Part shown: piece by piece, positions 42,430 through 54,894 of the stretch
Numbering within the stretch: position 1 is the stretch's first letter
How the letters are laid out: every line of letters starts with the position of its first letter
Assembly: GCF_047511655.1 (NCBI RefSeq)
Contig: NC_133387.1
Location: 46,468,353 to 46,532,352, forward strand
Direction of reading: 5' to 3'
DNA: 64,000 bases
Origin: Castor canadensis
Lineage: Eukaryota > Chordata > Mammalia > Rodentia > Castoridae
Made by a program: the position numbers and the translations under genes
Notes under the pieces: model-generated
Database searches by the model: none
Told to the model about the DNA's origin: nothing
Seen by the model: only the letters and a program-made list of their open reading frames with translations

Positions 42430-45400
42430 TCTGAGAGCTTGCAGATGAAAATCTACATGTGCTTTTTGAAACATTTGTTAATGCAAGTGAAGTAGATGAC
42501 TACTCCTGGCCCTTGGGTTGAAACAATTAGTTTTAATACCATAGTGGACACTGGTTTCATCTGGGCTACCAGAGACACATTGTCCCTTATGTTGACAATA
42601 TCACCAGGATTTCCTTGTGGGTAATTAATGCTACCATTTCCCTTCCCTATTCTACTTTACAACTTCTTCATTTTCTATAGTTTTGATGTGGCTCAATATC
42701 AAGGTCCTCTGTCCAACCCTACCTAAAGGGCGAAGGCCCATGGCTAATACTTGGCCAACTAAGCTCTTTTCTTGGGATTTTTTACCTTCAGCAGAGATAT
42801 TCAAAAGGGAAAAACTATTCCATTCAGCCCAGACCACTGAATAGTTTCTGGGACTCTTTCTCCACCAGTGCATCTTGGGTTCTATCCTTTTCCAGCCTGG
42901 TTCTTCAGTTTCATCATAGATTCTCATAACTCTCTGCCTTTCAATAAATCCCCCTTTTCTTAAGTTAATCAGAATTTGTTCATGTTGCTCACAAACAGTT
43001 AAGCCCACTTGATAACCTATGTCTATGAAGAATTCTATAACCTTTTTTCAAAAGTGAAAGCACAAACTGCTAGAAAATAAGATCTATGAAAGTTTAGGCT
43101 TTTTGTCTCAAAGTCCAAAACCTGAATCACTCTACCAAAAAAAGATAACCCCTGAGTGAAACTTTAGCTTTTTGTTACATTAACAAGCTTGGTATCAGAG
43201 ACCTGTTACCCAATAAAGATAATTCCCTTCTCCCCATTTAGAGATGGCATCCTAAGAAGCCATCCTGGTCCTCTTAGGCTGTGAAGCACTGTCATCCTGT
43301 TCCCAGTGTTCATTTTGATCTGCTAAAGTACCATTGTGCTGGCCCTCTGCTGAGTGCTGTTGACCTTGTTCGCTGATTGCTTTTAGTGATTTCCTTCAGT
43401 GATTGATGGAACTGACTGGACAGTAATGAAAACAGAGCTGATTCACCTTATCTTAGCAGGATTAAAGCCTAAAAACAAATCTAATTTTCTTTTATGGGGA
43501 AGGGAAGTAGGGAACAAAAGATTTTGATCAGTGTCTTAAAGTAACATGAAAGGAAGACTGGAAAGTTTAATGTGGTAAAAGGAAACTTTATAAAGGAAGG
43601 GAAACACAACTGTTAGATTCCTAATGGAATGAGTGGTTACTCTCTAATTTCCTTTTTAGCAATAAATGTGTTCATATACAAGGCGTGGCATATACTAGCA
43701 TGCATTGCCTCTGGATAAATTTGTAATTTAAATTAGGAGAAAAAGACAAGAAGGAAATGTAAAACAATCATGGATAAATGGAAGAGGTTGGGATAGAGCA
43801 CTGGGGAGTTAATTTGAGATCTTTACCTTTCCATGATGTCTCTTTATAAAATCAGAGGAAATGTAGCTTGTAAGAAATTAAAGGAAAGTTCTCAACTTCT
43901 TTTGAATTACTTTTTTTAATCTATCAGGGTTGATGAATCTAAAGGGTAAGCTGTTAAAAAGTATAGCATTGCACAAAGTATTATATGTTCAGAAGTATCT
44001 TTTAAATTTGATTTCCAACCCTTTTAATAATTGAAGGTAAATTATTGGTACTTGACATTGTGCTGGGCCCCATCATAGGAGGATGAACTATTGCAAAAAT
44101 ATCCTTCCTTCATTCATATTTTCCTTGCAGGAATATACAGATGGTTTGATCACTCAATCAATAGGCAGAAAAATTGGCAACAGAACAGCTTGCTGTATCA
44201 TTGCATTATTGTACCACAGTTTGAGCATCAATGATTAATCTTTCAATTTCTGTTTCACAACTTGAAATGGGGATGTGTAAGTCAGAGGCAAGACCACTGT
44301 CAGCCTGTACAATGCTGTGTGTGAATTGGAAAATGATACTCCTTTCCCCAGGAGAGCATAGCCTCAGAAACTTGACAAATTAAATTCAGGCTAGATTTCA
44401 GTTCCAACCATTTATATGTATAAATATTTTTTGGTTTTGATGTTTTTTGCTGTATTTTCTTATTCAGAGTACAAACTACATAGCTGTATACACCAGCTCT
44501 GGTACAAATTCTTGGTTTCCTATAACAGAGACAAACCCTAAATATTTTAAACCAAAGAAGAATTTAATGGCAGAATATTATGATCCTTAAGTCAACAGAA
44601 AGCTGAGAAAGTACAGGAGCTTAAGCATCTCTGGCATCAGGACCTTAGTTAACCAAGGTTTCAACTCAGGTGTTGGCTGGTCCTGAGGCCCCAAGGGTAA
44701 CTGTGATGAATTTGACCTTTTCCTTAGCCCTCGGGGTTCCTTTGCATCACTTGCTCAGGGTTTATAGCCTCAGGATTATCTGGTCCCTGGCTGTAACAGG
44801 GAGGTGGTGGACAAAGGAGTAGGCTCCTACCTTCTAGAATGGAGAATGGCAGGGATTGATCTAGTGCCTCCCACTAAACCAAACACCAGTTGTGTTATCC
44901 CTAAGGAGAGACAGGGGTGCTGTTAGGAAGTTGTATAGGTGTGGAAAGAGTTGGGTGCTGATAATTATAATGTCATAAATGACTATTTATAGGTCTTACA
45001 TGTTAACATGTGCTAAAGGAATTATCTAGTGTTGTAGCATTCATACAAGACTGCTTTAAAGACAGGCATAAAAGTGTTAGAACTGAAGTCCCTTCCTTCA
45101 ACAGCCAGGTTTCCCGACCCAGTGTTTTAGTTCACATCCTTTTCTCTGTACGTAGAAGTGATGCAGAAATGGAAAAGAGGAATCTCAGTGGAACTTTCCT
45201 CATAAACTACTCAAAAAGTATTTTATAAATTCATTATTCTCTATAACCCATTTGTTGTGAATGCAGAAGACAGTTTTCTTCAGAGAAAGAAGGGAAGTTT
45301 TCATATTTTATATCTTATTTCAGAGATGGAAATGTACTATATCGTCTGCTTTTTCTTATTCGTTTGTTTGCTTATTTTCGTGCTAGGCACGAAATAGCAA

Positions 45401-46720
45401 AGAAGTGTTTCTCACAATCAACGATGTTATCTGCAGGGTGAGATGAGGTACTGTGTTTCCAGGCTGACTATAAGATCCAGAGCCTTTGTCGTGGCCCTGC
45501 CCCTGCCGCAGAGGATGCTGGAGTCTTGCACAGGTCTTCACAGAGGGAGAACATAGGACAAGAAGTCTGGTCTTGTTCTTTCCCCAAACAGTGCTGATTT
45601 TCCTCTTGGTTGTGGTGTTTTTCATGTCCTTGAACACTTCCTCTGTGTACAAAATTTCAGATTCAGCAGTAAATTTTGTCTTTCCTCATTGTCCATATTC
45701 TGAAGACACAAATTTCCTGTTGGTGTATGTGTACCTCTTTTGGTGGATTGATGTTTGTTCATTAAAATAAATATCTGAACACTATTCTAAGCCATGGTTG
45801 ACCAATATATTAATTGGTAAGTAAAACCTAGATTATCTTATAGAGTCTGTGTGGATCTTATAGACTGGTGCTAGAGTCAAAAAAGAAAGAAGTAGATACT
45901 AAATATGTAATCATAAGTTATGAGGAAAACCATTTAAAGGAAAACTAGCTCTGTAATAGAGAATAGCAAGAGCAGGACCTACTTAGAACAACCAGTAGCC
46001 TTCTCTAAGGAAGACAGGCGTCATGATCAATCTAAAGATTGACAAGAAACCTGACAGATAAAGGGTTGAGGCAGGTTGGAGATGGAGAAGTAGGAGGCAG
46101 GTGGTGGTGAGGTGGGGTAGAAGTGGGGTATACTTTGTAGGATGGACCAGGCTTGTGCTATGGTGACAAGCAGTTCCAATATAATATATAAAAGTTTCTT
46201 CCTCACATACTCTGTTTTCTTGAACAACACTTGAACTCCCATCTCCACATAGGGCTAATGTGGTCTCCACATAGGGCTAATGTGGTCTCCACCAATGGGA
46301 TGGATGTGCAGCGTTTTTCTGTTTTAACAGAACGTAAACATGAACTGAGTCCAGGGTACTTCCTAAGCTGCCCAGAGGAGTGGGAAGCCATGGTTATTGA
46401 GCACTAGGCATTTCACCTCAGAGTGCGTGAGGGTGAGTGGGGACCTAGAACATTCAGAGAGAACGGTCTGGGTAAAGATCAGGAAGTAGGATTATGGTTA
46501 GTGCACTGAAGCACTGTTGGGTTGTATGAGACTGAGCCACTTCCTGTAGCTGCATAGCAGGGACTTACTTGAAGAGTGACACCATTTATTATTCTAGTCA
46601 TCAGAGTTCAATGGAAAGTCATGTCTGTTATTTTAAAAAAAAAAACCTTCCAAATTTTAGAGTTCAAGATGGGAGGCAAATAACCACTAATAATTATTAA
46701 TTATATGCTACGTGTGATAT
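42430..46720. other. Repeat-poor stretch, unassigned
   Basis: About 4.3 kb without a recognisable SINE, L1 or LTR of recent age. Possible very old repeats (an MIR-like end near 42365-42425 and a diverged block at 44.5-44.9 kb) are not certain. The ORFs here are short and unlike known proteins. Candidate non-coding regulatory DNA only because of its position and low repeat content. Confidence 0.4.
46242..46292. repeat. 22-bp tandem duplication
   Basis: TCTCCACATAGGGCTAATGTGG is present twice in exact tandem (46242, 46264), followed by a partial third TCTCCAC. Confidence 0.95.
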
Positions 46721-46724
46721 AATA

Positions 46725-46895
46725 ACAAGTCATTTTCTCATTTCATTGTAAATACTATTATTATCCCCATTTTGAAGATGAAGAATGGACAGAGAGGAAA
46801 AGTGACTGACTTCAGACCACACATCTGGTAAGCGATGCAGCTGTGCTCTGACCCAGTCAGGCTGGCGCACATGTCACTTAACCACCATATCCCTG
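46725..46895 (-). repeat. MIR
   Basis: Antisense MIR: ATTATTATCCCCATTTTGAA ... GGACAGAGAGGAAAAGTGAC ... CTGTGCTCTGACCCAGTCAG. Confidence 0.8.
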
Positions 46896-47099
46896 TTCAG
46901 CTTGAAAGCGTTCTCGTGGTCTTGGCCAGGAAGGCCAGGGGCCTGAGCTTTAGAGGAAGGTGTTGTTGAGCCTCATAGGGGTAGGCAGAGGATAGGAGAA
47001 AGGTATACGCGCAGGGTGCCAAGGAGGGTGATTCCTTTAGCATTAGTTTTTATCTAAAGGATAGGATTTTAGATGTAGTTTTTGTTCTTTCAGGTTTTT

Positions 47100-47465
47100 G
47101 GGGCTTTTTTTGGTTTCTTTTTTGTTGATTTGGTTTTGGTTTTTTGATGGTACTCATGTTTGAACTCAGGACTTGCTAGTCAGGACCTCTACCAGTTGAG
47201 CCATGCCCCCAACCCTTTTTGCTATAGTTGTTTTTTAAGATAGACCCTCCTGTTTTTGCCCCAAGCCCAGCCTCAAGCTGTGGTCCTCCTATTTATGCCT
47301 CCTGTGTAGCTGGGATTACAGCTGTGACCCACCATGCCCATATCCATATTATTTGTTGAGATGAGTCTTGCTAACTTATTCCCAGGGCTGACTTCAAACT
47401 GCAATCCTCCTATCTTTGTCTACCAAGTAGCTGGGATTACAGGCATGGCTACTCACACCTGGTCC
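47100..47465 (-). repeat. Composite SINE (ID-like + two B1-like units)
   Basis: TTTGAACTCAGGACTTGC ... GTTGAGCCATGCCCCC, then AGCTGGGATTACAGC and a second GTAGCTGGGATTACAGGC. Confidence 0.85.
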
Positions 47466-48091
47466 TCATTCTTGTTCCTTTATACTAAGTGTTTTTGGAC
47501 ACTTTGGCCTGTTGCAGTTGGAGAATCAAAGGTTCCCCCTGTACCTCTCTAGTACCCAAGTCATAGAGGCACCATCTGTGCAGTGATGATGTCCTTAAGT
47601 GTGTCATAGGATACTAAGGGAGAAAAACACAATGGGAATGAGGCTGGAGGTTCTTGGACAGCTGAACTGCCCTTCCCCACTTAGAGTGACTGCCCTTAAG
47701 GCTAAAACCTATGTGGATCTAAATCAGTTGCAATGATGGAGGTTGTTCCCTTCAGACTTTTGGGAGGCTGCCTGCAAGCTTTGGCAGCTCAGTGCCCTAC
47801 AGTGACATTTGGGAAGTGCAGGCAGAGCTCTTGGTTCCCAGCCCACAATTGTCCTTTGCTTGAAGTAAGGGACTCTGGGATGAAGTGCAATGTGTGCCTA
47901 GAAGTGGACAAAATGCTGGCTGTGCAGTGTCAGTAAATAATCGTTAGGGTGCACTTGAGACGAGGTTGAGTTTCTGTTTGTCCTACCTGGAGTCACCCAC
48001 TGAGAACACTGACCTAAGAACAGGCCTGGGTTATGTCACCAGCTTACAGACAAAGGGAATATTTGGTTTTCTAAAATTAAATCTATTTTTC

Positions 48092-48402
48092 TTTTTTGGT
48101 GGTACTGGGGTTTGAACTGAAGGCCTTGCAATTGCTAAGCAAGCAATGTATATTTGAGCCTCATCTCCAGCCCTTTTTGCTCCGGCTCTGCTGAAGATAG
48201 GGTCTTGCTTTTTGCCCAGTCTGCCTAGACCATGATCTTCCTATTTATGCCTTCCTACGCTGAGATGACAGCCACCATGCCCAGCCATTAGTCGTGATGG
48301 AATCTCCTGAACTTTTAGTGAGGTCTGACCTTGAACTGCAACCCTCCAGATCTCTGCCTCCAAAGTGCTAGGATTACAAGCATAAGCCACACACCTGACT
48401 AA
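48092..48402 (-). repeat. Composite SINE (ID-like + two B1-like units)
   Basis: GGTGGTACTGGGGTTTGAAC ... GGTCTTGCTTTTTGCCC ... CCACCATGCCCAGCC ... GCTAGGATTACAAGC. Confidence 0.85.
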
Positions 48403-50124
48403 AAATTAAATATATTTTTCAAAAAATGTTTTTCTAGGGTCAAATTCTCTATCCCAATAGCAGCATGGTATAACAATAATAGATTTTCCTAGTTACATTT
48501 GCACTGTGAATTTAACAATTTTGTCCAGATGCCTAATTTTTTTCCTTTTTGGAGGCTTCAGGTTAGTAGTTTTGCTGTCGGAGGAGCATACTCTGCAGCA
48601 CTCTATGATATTTCTCGCCTCTCAGCCTCGGTGGTGCAGTTTCCCAGGCTAGAATGCTCTTTCCTCTTTTTGTTCTTGGTTTTTTTTTCAATTAGTTAAA
48701 TTCTCATTACCCTCAGGACTCATTTTAGGCATTAGCCCCCCCCCCTTGGAAACTGCTTTTGTACTCCCAGATTGCGTTTAGTGGTCCTCCTCTAGATTTT
48801 CATCGTACTTAGTATCTTTAGCTTACTCCCTAGGCTCATGTAAGCAAGATTATCTTTGAAGGGATCCTTTTCCTGCCTTTTTAAAATCCAAAGTCCTCAT
48901 GGGTATCAACTGTCTTTATTCAACATTTTCACCTCTAGATCTAGACATTCCTTCTAACTATCAGGCAAACCAAATTAAATAGATAAAAATAGTTACAGTA
49001 AGAGACAATGAGAGTTCCACAATGCCACTGTAGCTTTGGAAGTGAGAACTGTTCCTCCTAAACCATTTTGTTCCATCAGTGGAACCAAAATTAAAGTCCA
49101 TAATGAAGTCATCCCTGAGAAGGTAAAGGAAAGGCATGGAAGTTGAACTTGAGTCTCATGTTGACTTTCTGTTCTAACTTGTTTTAAAACAAGTTGCTTC
49201 TTCAAGGTTTCTCATTTGTCTGGCTGCAAAATAGCTGTGAATATTGTGTTCGTGGAATCCGTGAGGACTTCTGTTCTCACAGAGTTAGCATGGATGCAGC
49301 TCATCACGCCAACAATAGCATGTGTGGCTTCCTCAATGCACAACTGAACACCAAGAGCTATGGAGCTGTGGTACTGATTTGACATTTTCCTGGAATCAAT
49401 AGGGGGTGGTGTTCTCATGGGGCAAGCTACTGGATCACCTCCCTGTCTTTCAAGCCATAAACACACATTCACTCTTGACATTCATTAGAAAGTAACACAA
49501 AGCAGATTGCTGGGTTTGCATTCTGGACATTTCATTTTGGGTGTCTTGTGTTCTCTTTTGGGCCAGGCACAATGGCATCTTCGTGGGTTAAGCCTCAAGT
49601 CCTGTCCTACCATTTTAATAACTTCATCGACTTAATCTTTACATAGATGAAGCGTAGAATTTCCTCTAAGAATATTTTGCTTTCCTGTGCTTGCTGAAAG
49701 AATGTTTCAGGTTAAGAACTCAGTCTGTGATCTGTCAGGTGATGATACAAAAAGTTTAGCTTAAACACAAACACTGACTCACACAGGCATACAATCCAGA
49801 TGGTTTTGTATTTGATTACATCGTCCTCTATCTCCCTGCTACCTAGATCCTTTCTTCTCTTTTCTGCCATCTGTCAATACACTCAAATAAGGACCTTAAT
49901 CACCTATCCTATCAACAGGCTTTTTTGTTTTCACCTTCTCTTACATTGGGTGTTAAGACAGAGAATATTATAAAACAGTATCCAGTTTTACAGTACACTA
50001 TGTTCTTTCCAAGGCTAAGCAGTATTCAGGATTAAAACTAGGACATTGGACCATATAATTCCAGTACTTGTGACAGAGAAATAAAATATTTTATATACAT
50101 AAATATATACGTGAATATATATAT
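48403..50124. other. Unassigned DNA with a 20-bp palindrome
   Basis: No gene or clear repeat. 49176-49195 is a perfect 20-bp palindrome. The minus frame 49212-49481 is open but matches no protein I recognise. Confidence 0.4.
49176..49195. repeat. Perfect 20-bp palindrome
   Basis: AACTTGTTTTAAAACAAGTT equals its own reverse complement with no spacer. Confidence 0.95.
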
Positions 50125-50242
50125 ATAGTTTTTTAAAACATGTTCTCACTATGAAGCCCAGGCTGGCCTAAAAGTCAAAATTCTCCTGTCTCTGTCTCCT
50201 GAGTGCTGAAATTATAGGTGTGCTCTACCACACCCAGCTTCA
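50125..50242 (-). repeat. B1-like SINE
   Basis: TTCTCACTATGAAGCCCAGG ... TGTCTCCTGAGTGCTG ... CTACCACACCCAGC. Confidence 0.8.
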
Positions 50243-50424
50243 AATGTTATACTTGATCAAATTTTGTCAGTTAGAAAGCAGTACACATTTCTTTCATTAT
50301 CTGTCATTATGAGTTACAGATTTATTATTAATTATTAGTAATGAACTTGTAGATTTTATTATTGGTTGTAGATTTGTGATATTGGACATTTAAACTTAAC
50401 TGAACTGTAACAAGATATTAATGA

Positions 50425-50665
50425 CAGCATAGAAAGTGGCTTAAATGATAAACGCTGGCATCAGAAACACCTGATTTATTTCTAGCTTGGGTATGGACTA
50501 GCTGTGTGACCCCAGGCACATTGCTTAACCTGTTTAAGCCTCCTCATTAAGGAGATAGGAGACTAAGGAACCTGAGGGTTCTTGTAGGATTGATGAGATA
50601 ACTATGTATAGCATTCAGCAGAGTGCTCTTCTACATGTGCTCAATAAATGACGTCCATTTTCGTT
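50425..50665 (+). repeat. MIR
   Basis: Sense MIR: GGACTAGCTGTGTGACCCC ... CATTGCTTAACCTGTTTAAG ... GTGCTCAATAAATGACG. It is well preserved. Confidence 0.9.
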
Positions 50666-50721
50666 ATTGATACTTGTACTCTGAGTAGAATAACTTTGAA
50701 TGCTAAAGTAAAGTGATAGGT

Positions 50722-51008
50722 ATGGTATACTGGGGTTTGAACTCAGGCAAGTACTCTACCGCTTGAGCCATGTCTCCAGCCCCTTTTGATTTATTTTTTG
50801 ACTAGGATCTCACATTTTTGCCCATGCCTGCTTAGTCCACAGTACTCCTATTTATGCCTCCCCCATAGCTGATATGACAGCCATGTGCCACCACATCCAG
50901 CTTGTTCATTGAGATGGGGTCTCATTCACTTTTTGAGATGAGGTTCAAGGGCTGGCCTTGAACCGTTATCCTTCCAATCATAGGCATGAGCCACCATGCC
51001 TAGCCCTA
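50722..51008 (-). repeat. Composite SINE (ID-like + two B1-like units)
   Basis: ACTGGGGTTTGAACTCAGG ... GAGCCATGTCTCCAGCCC, then CACCACATCCAGC and CATGAGCCACCATGCC. Confidence 0.85.
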
Positions 51009-51189
51009 TGAAATAAAATTTTAAAAGATTACTAGTATGCATCTGGAAAAGGGATTTCAGGTGATTTTATTTAAAAATTTCATTTTAGAGAAATAATACA
51101 ATTATGGTTGCCTGCCATAGCTCATGTGACCCAAGTTAAAAAGGCTGCATATTGCTTTCCTGTGGTGCTTCCTATCAATGCATCAAACT

Positions 51190-51530
51190 TATGTCAACAA
51201 CTTGAGGCTCGAAGAAGTGCATCCTGCAAACCAAATCCAGTTCCCTGTCTGTTTTTGTATGACCTGGGAGTTAAGAATGGTTTGTATATTTTTTTAAGTG
51301 GTGGGAAAATTTTTCAAATAATATTTTGTGATTCAGGAAAATTATATGAAATTCACATTTCAGTATCCATAAATAAAGTTTAATGGAACCCAGCCACAAT
51401 AATTTATTTACCCATTGTCTACGGCAGTTTTCAATCAGCAGAGTTGAGAACTTGTGACAGAAACCACATGACATTAAAAGCCTAAAATGTTTGCCATCTG
51501 GCCCTTTACAGAAAGTTTGTTGATCTTCGA
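51190..51530 (-). repeat. Ancient hAT-type non-autonomous DNA element
   Basis: It matches a familiar mammalian repeat pattern: GAAATTCACATTTCAGTATC, ATAAATAAAGTTTAATGGAA, CCATTGTCTACGGCAG, GCAGAGTTGAGAACTTG, ATCTGGCCCTTTACAGAAAG. The exact subfamily is not assigned. Confidence 0.65.
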
Positions 51531-51599
51531 CTTAGAATCATGAAAATATATTTCTGGGTGAGGCTTTCCAAGTCCAACACTTTCAATTTAAGGGTTGGG

Positions 51600-51970
51600 A
51601 TTTTTGTTTCCTAAGGCTGCCATGACAAAATACCACGACCTGGGTAGCTCAAATCAGCAGAAATGCATTGGTCGCTCAGTTCAGGAGGCTCGAGGTCAAG
51701 GTATCTGCAGGGCCATGCTCCTTGGCAAACCTGAAAGGAAATCTTTTCTCAGTTTGTAGTTTCTGTTGGCTTACGTACAGTCTTGCAGCTGCATGATTCC
51801 AATCTTGCCTTTGTTGTTACATGGCATTCTCCCTATGTGTCTCTGACTTTGCATGGCCATCTTCTAAGTAGGGCTCCATTTTTAATAATGGAAGTCTGTA
51901 CAGGACTTCCAAATAAGTTTACAATATGGGGTACTGGGTGACAGGATTGCAACATATCTTTTTTGGGGAT
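51600..51970 (+). mobile_element. MLT1-type MaLR LTR
   Basis: GTTTCCTAAGGCTGCCATGA ... CAAAATACCACGACCTGGGT ... GTTACATGGCATTCTCCC ... GGTGACAGGATTGCAACATA follows the MLT1 order, diverged. Confidence 0.85.
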
Positions 51971-52320
51971 GAAGGGAAAAGGACAATTCAACTTGTGACA
52001 ATCAGAAACTGGATCCAGAAATATGAAGGGACTTACCCAAAGTCACAGAGGAATTAGTGGCCAAAGCAAGACCAGAATTTGGACCTCTGATCCTATAACT
52101 AATTGATGAATAACATTTCCACTGTAGCATATAAATTCAAAGGACATTAATCTTCCGTATCTAATGTACCTGCAATATTTTACTAAATCCTTTCTAGGAC
52201 ATATCCATTTTAGGGTTAATAATGAAATCCACTTTTTAAAGTTGTGGACTATAATTGGCTAAAATTCCTAGTACTATAGTGTTTATTTATTTATATCAGG
52301 AAATAATAAGTGTAACAAGG

Positions 52321-52382
52321 TTTCTTTTTTCCTTCTTTTCCTCCCTCCCTCCCTTTCCTTCCTTCCTTCCTTCTTTCTTTCT
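52321..52382. repeat. (TTCC)n / (TCCC)n polypyrimidine microsatellite
   Basis: About 60 nt of pure pyrimidine with CCTT and CCCT periodicity, a potential triplex-forming tract. Confidence 0.9.
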
Positions 52383-52644
52383 AATTTCGGTTGTGAGGAA
52401 ACCATTCTAGATAACTAAATGTGGCAACACTTTAATATTTTATGCAACTTACAAAGTTAATGTTCTTATTCAGAATGACATCCACATAAGGCAATACTAA
52501 AGATGAAAATTAGTAATATAAATAATAACTTGTTTAAGTACTTTAAAATGAACATATCTGCTAGCTGAACAATTTTTTTCTCAATGGCTTTTATTCCTAT
52601 AGGAACTCAAGATTTATGTTATTTGTTACTCTAAAAGTGGTATT

Positions 52645-52737
52645 TAAGAGCAGGAAGTGTGGCTCAATCAGGTAGATCACCTGTTTGGCAAGTGTAAGGC
52701 TGAGTTCAAACCCCAGTATGGCAAAAAGAAAAAAAAA
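52645..52737 (+). repeat. ID-like (tRNA-derived) SINE
   Basis: GCAGGAAGTGTGGCTCAATC ... TGAGTTCAAACCCCAGTATG with an A-rich tail. Confidence 0.85.
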
Positions 52738-53309
52738 GTATTTGAAGGTGGGTTCCCATCTCCATCAGGTCTGTAAATGATTGTTTGCAAAAAGGTAACA
52801 GAATTTCTCAGTGTTAAAATATCAGCAAAATACGGAGTGTGAAAAAAGATCCCTTTAGAACTGTAAGTAATAGAAAAACGGCAGGTAAAGAAATGCCAGG
52901 ACAGAAAACTTTTAACCAGGTGTTGTTTACCCTATGGTGTTTTTCAAGTGGTATCAGAGCCCTTTGTGGTGAAGCCTGGGTGGTTGGACTTAGGAAAGCC
53001 ACCAGTGTGTTTTAGCAATGTTGTTGTCTTGGGCAGAATCCAGGCTTTCTGGCTTAATGTTTTGGAAGATGCTCCTGCCTCCATCAGCCAGCACCCCGGC
53101 AGCTGGGTATGTGGCTCAGAAACCCTACAGAAAACACCCCTGAATGAACCTCTAGCTGTGACATTCAGCCATCCAAAGCCTAAACTAGCCCCAAGATTAA
53201 GTGGTTATGTTCTGAAGGAAAAGCTGACAATAGCATTGTTACTGCACAGAAAAGTCCCAAGTTTACTGTGGCTTGGGGTAATTAATTGTCCTAACAGATG
53301 CCTTTGAAG

Positions 53310-53460
53310 TAGACAGAGGGAGGAAAATTACCCCATTTGACTGATAGAAAAACTGAGACAAGGGCAACTAACTTGCTTGTGGTTTCCCAGGGAATAGTTG
53401 GCTGAGACTCCAGGATTCCTGACTCCAAATTCATTGCCGTAACCACCAGACTGAAACCAG
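53310..53460 (-). repeat. MIR-like remnant
   Basis: AATTACCCCATTTGACTGAT ... AAACTGAGACAAGGGCAAC ... AACTTGCTTGTGGTTTCCC resembles antisense MIR. Confidence 0.5.
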
Positions 53461-54204
53461 CTGCCAAAGGCTATAATTTGGTCTCGAGGCTGTGGCCATA
53501 GTTTAGAACCACAATAGTGAGGGAAACACACTTTAAGGAGGACCTTGAAACTCTCTCAAGAGAATTACGCATCTTTATCTGTGTTGATTATGCAAGGAGT
53601 GGAATAAGTGAGGGTTCTGTCCCCTCCACATTTGCGGCTTTGGGTTAGACTGGGGTCTCTCTGAAAAAACTGGGAATATTTGCTTTCCCCTTTCTCCCTG
53701 ATTTTTAAAACAATTGTGTTGAGTTTGATGCACAAATCAATGTGTTAACATTGGGCTTTATACTTGGCAGAAGTCATAATATGGGTTGTTATGGATATTG
53801 CAGGTTGGGCCAGAGAGGAGAGAAGTGGCAATTTGGAAAGTGGGAGAGATCATTCTTGTGGCCATGTGGGGGTCTGGACAGGGTCTGAGTTGGATGATCT
53901 TCAGGGCCATAAATGGACATAGGCCCTTCATCAGGAGCATCTTCAGTGTCTCTAGGAGGCAGGCAGGAGGAGCATGGTTAAAGAATGTGCTGGAAGTAGG
54001 ATCTCATTGTGGGCACCAGATTGAAGTCCTGGAAGGAAAGCCTCAGGCAGCACAGGGCTTGGGTAGTAAGTCTATGGGGTTGAGGGTCAAAAAATAAGTT
54101 TCATCATCAGCATACTGACTATTTTTGAAAGAGCAAAACTATAGTCTTATTCAGGGATGCCAGGTAAAAACTGCCACTATGTTCATATTAATAATTGCAC
54201 TATA

Positions 54205-54430
54205 TCTACTCTCTAGTAAGCACTCTATGACCTGGATGTTATGTCATCACTTTTCACTTACTATCTTTTCAATTCCTCACTGCAGCCCTACAATGCAGGT
54301 TTTAATTTTTACACTTTATCATATAGACATTGTGACGCAGAGGGGTTAACTGTCTTACCTAATAGTGCAGTGATACATAGGGGGACAAGGGATTTGAACC
54401 CGGCATTCTAATTCCATTGCACATGCTTTA
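54205..54430 (-). repeat. MIR
   Basis: Antisense MIR: CACTGCAGCCCTACAATGC ... TGACGCAGAGGGGTTAACTG ... GGGATTTGAACCCGGC. Confidence 0.75.
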
Positions 54431-54684
54431 TGTTCATTTTTGCTGGTCTAGGAATACATCAAAGCCTCAGTTCATAGGCATAAGGCTGACTATCTAGCTC
54501 TAGAATGGAAGGCTGATGAATGTACTGGACAAATGTTTAATGTCTTCTAAGAACAAGATTGGTCCCAGAGATTTAGCCTTGGCTGTGACTTCAAGTAAGA
54601 GTGTCGTGGCTCTAGAGTGGGAAATTGAGGTTGCTAAGCAGGTCCTTATGCATACATAACTGTGTTCTTCCCCACAGAGACAGA

Positions 54685-54850
54685 TTTCCCCCACTTGCTT
54701 GTGATTATGTGCATGGACTTTGAAGTCATATGGACCTGATTTGGAATCCTGGTTCGGATACTTATGTGCTGCCCGATTACAGTAAGTTACTTAATGTCTC
54801 TGAGCCCTGGCTTCCTCATCTGCAGAGTTGACAAAGAGTAAGCAAGAACC
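54685..54850 (+). repeat. MIR
   Basis: Sense MIR: GGACTTTGAAGTCATATGG ... GTAAGTTACTTAATGTCTC ... CTTCCTCATCTGCAGAG. Confidence 0.85.
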
Positions 54851-54894
54851 TGTGTACACATGTTTAACCTAGTGACAAAGTCTTAGCAGTCATC

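Noticed and set aside
42652..43008. Minus-strand 118-codon ORF
   Set aside because: No recognisable product and no supporting signals. Kept only as part of an unassigned repeat-poor stretch.
49212..49481. Minus-strand 89-codon ORF in repeat-poor DNA
   Set aside because: No recognisable domain, no splice-site or promoter support, and length within the range expected by chance.
52948..53307. Plus-strand 119-codon ORF
   Set aside because: Composition is unremarkable, no known family, and no nearby promoter or splice signals; probably chance.
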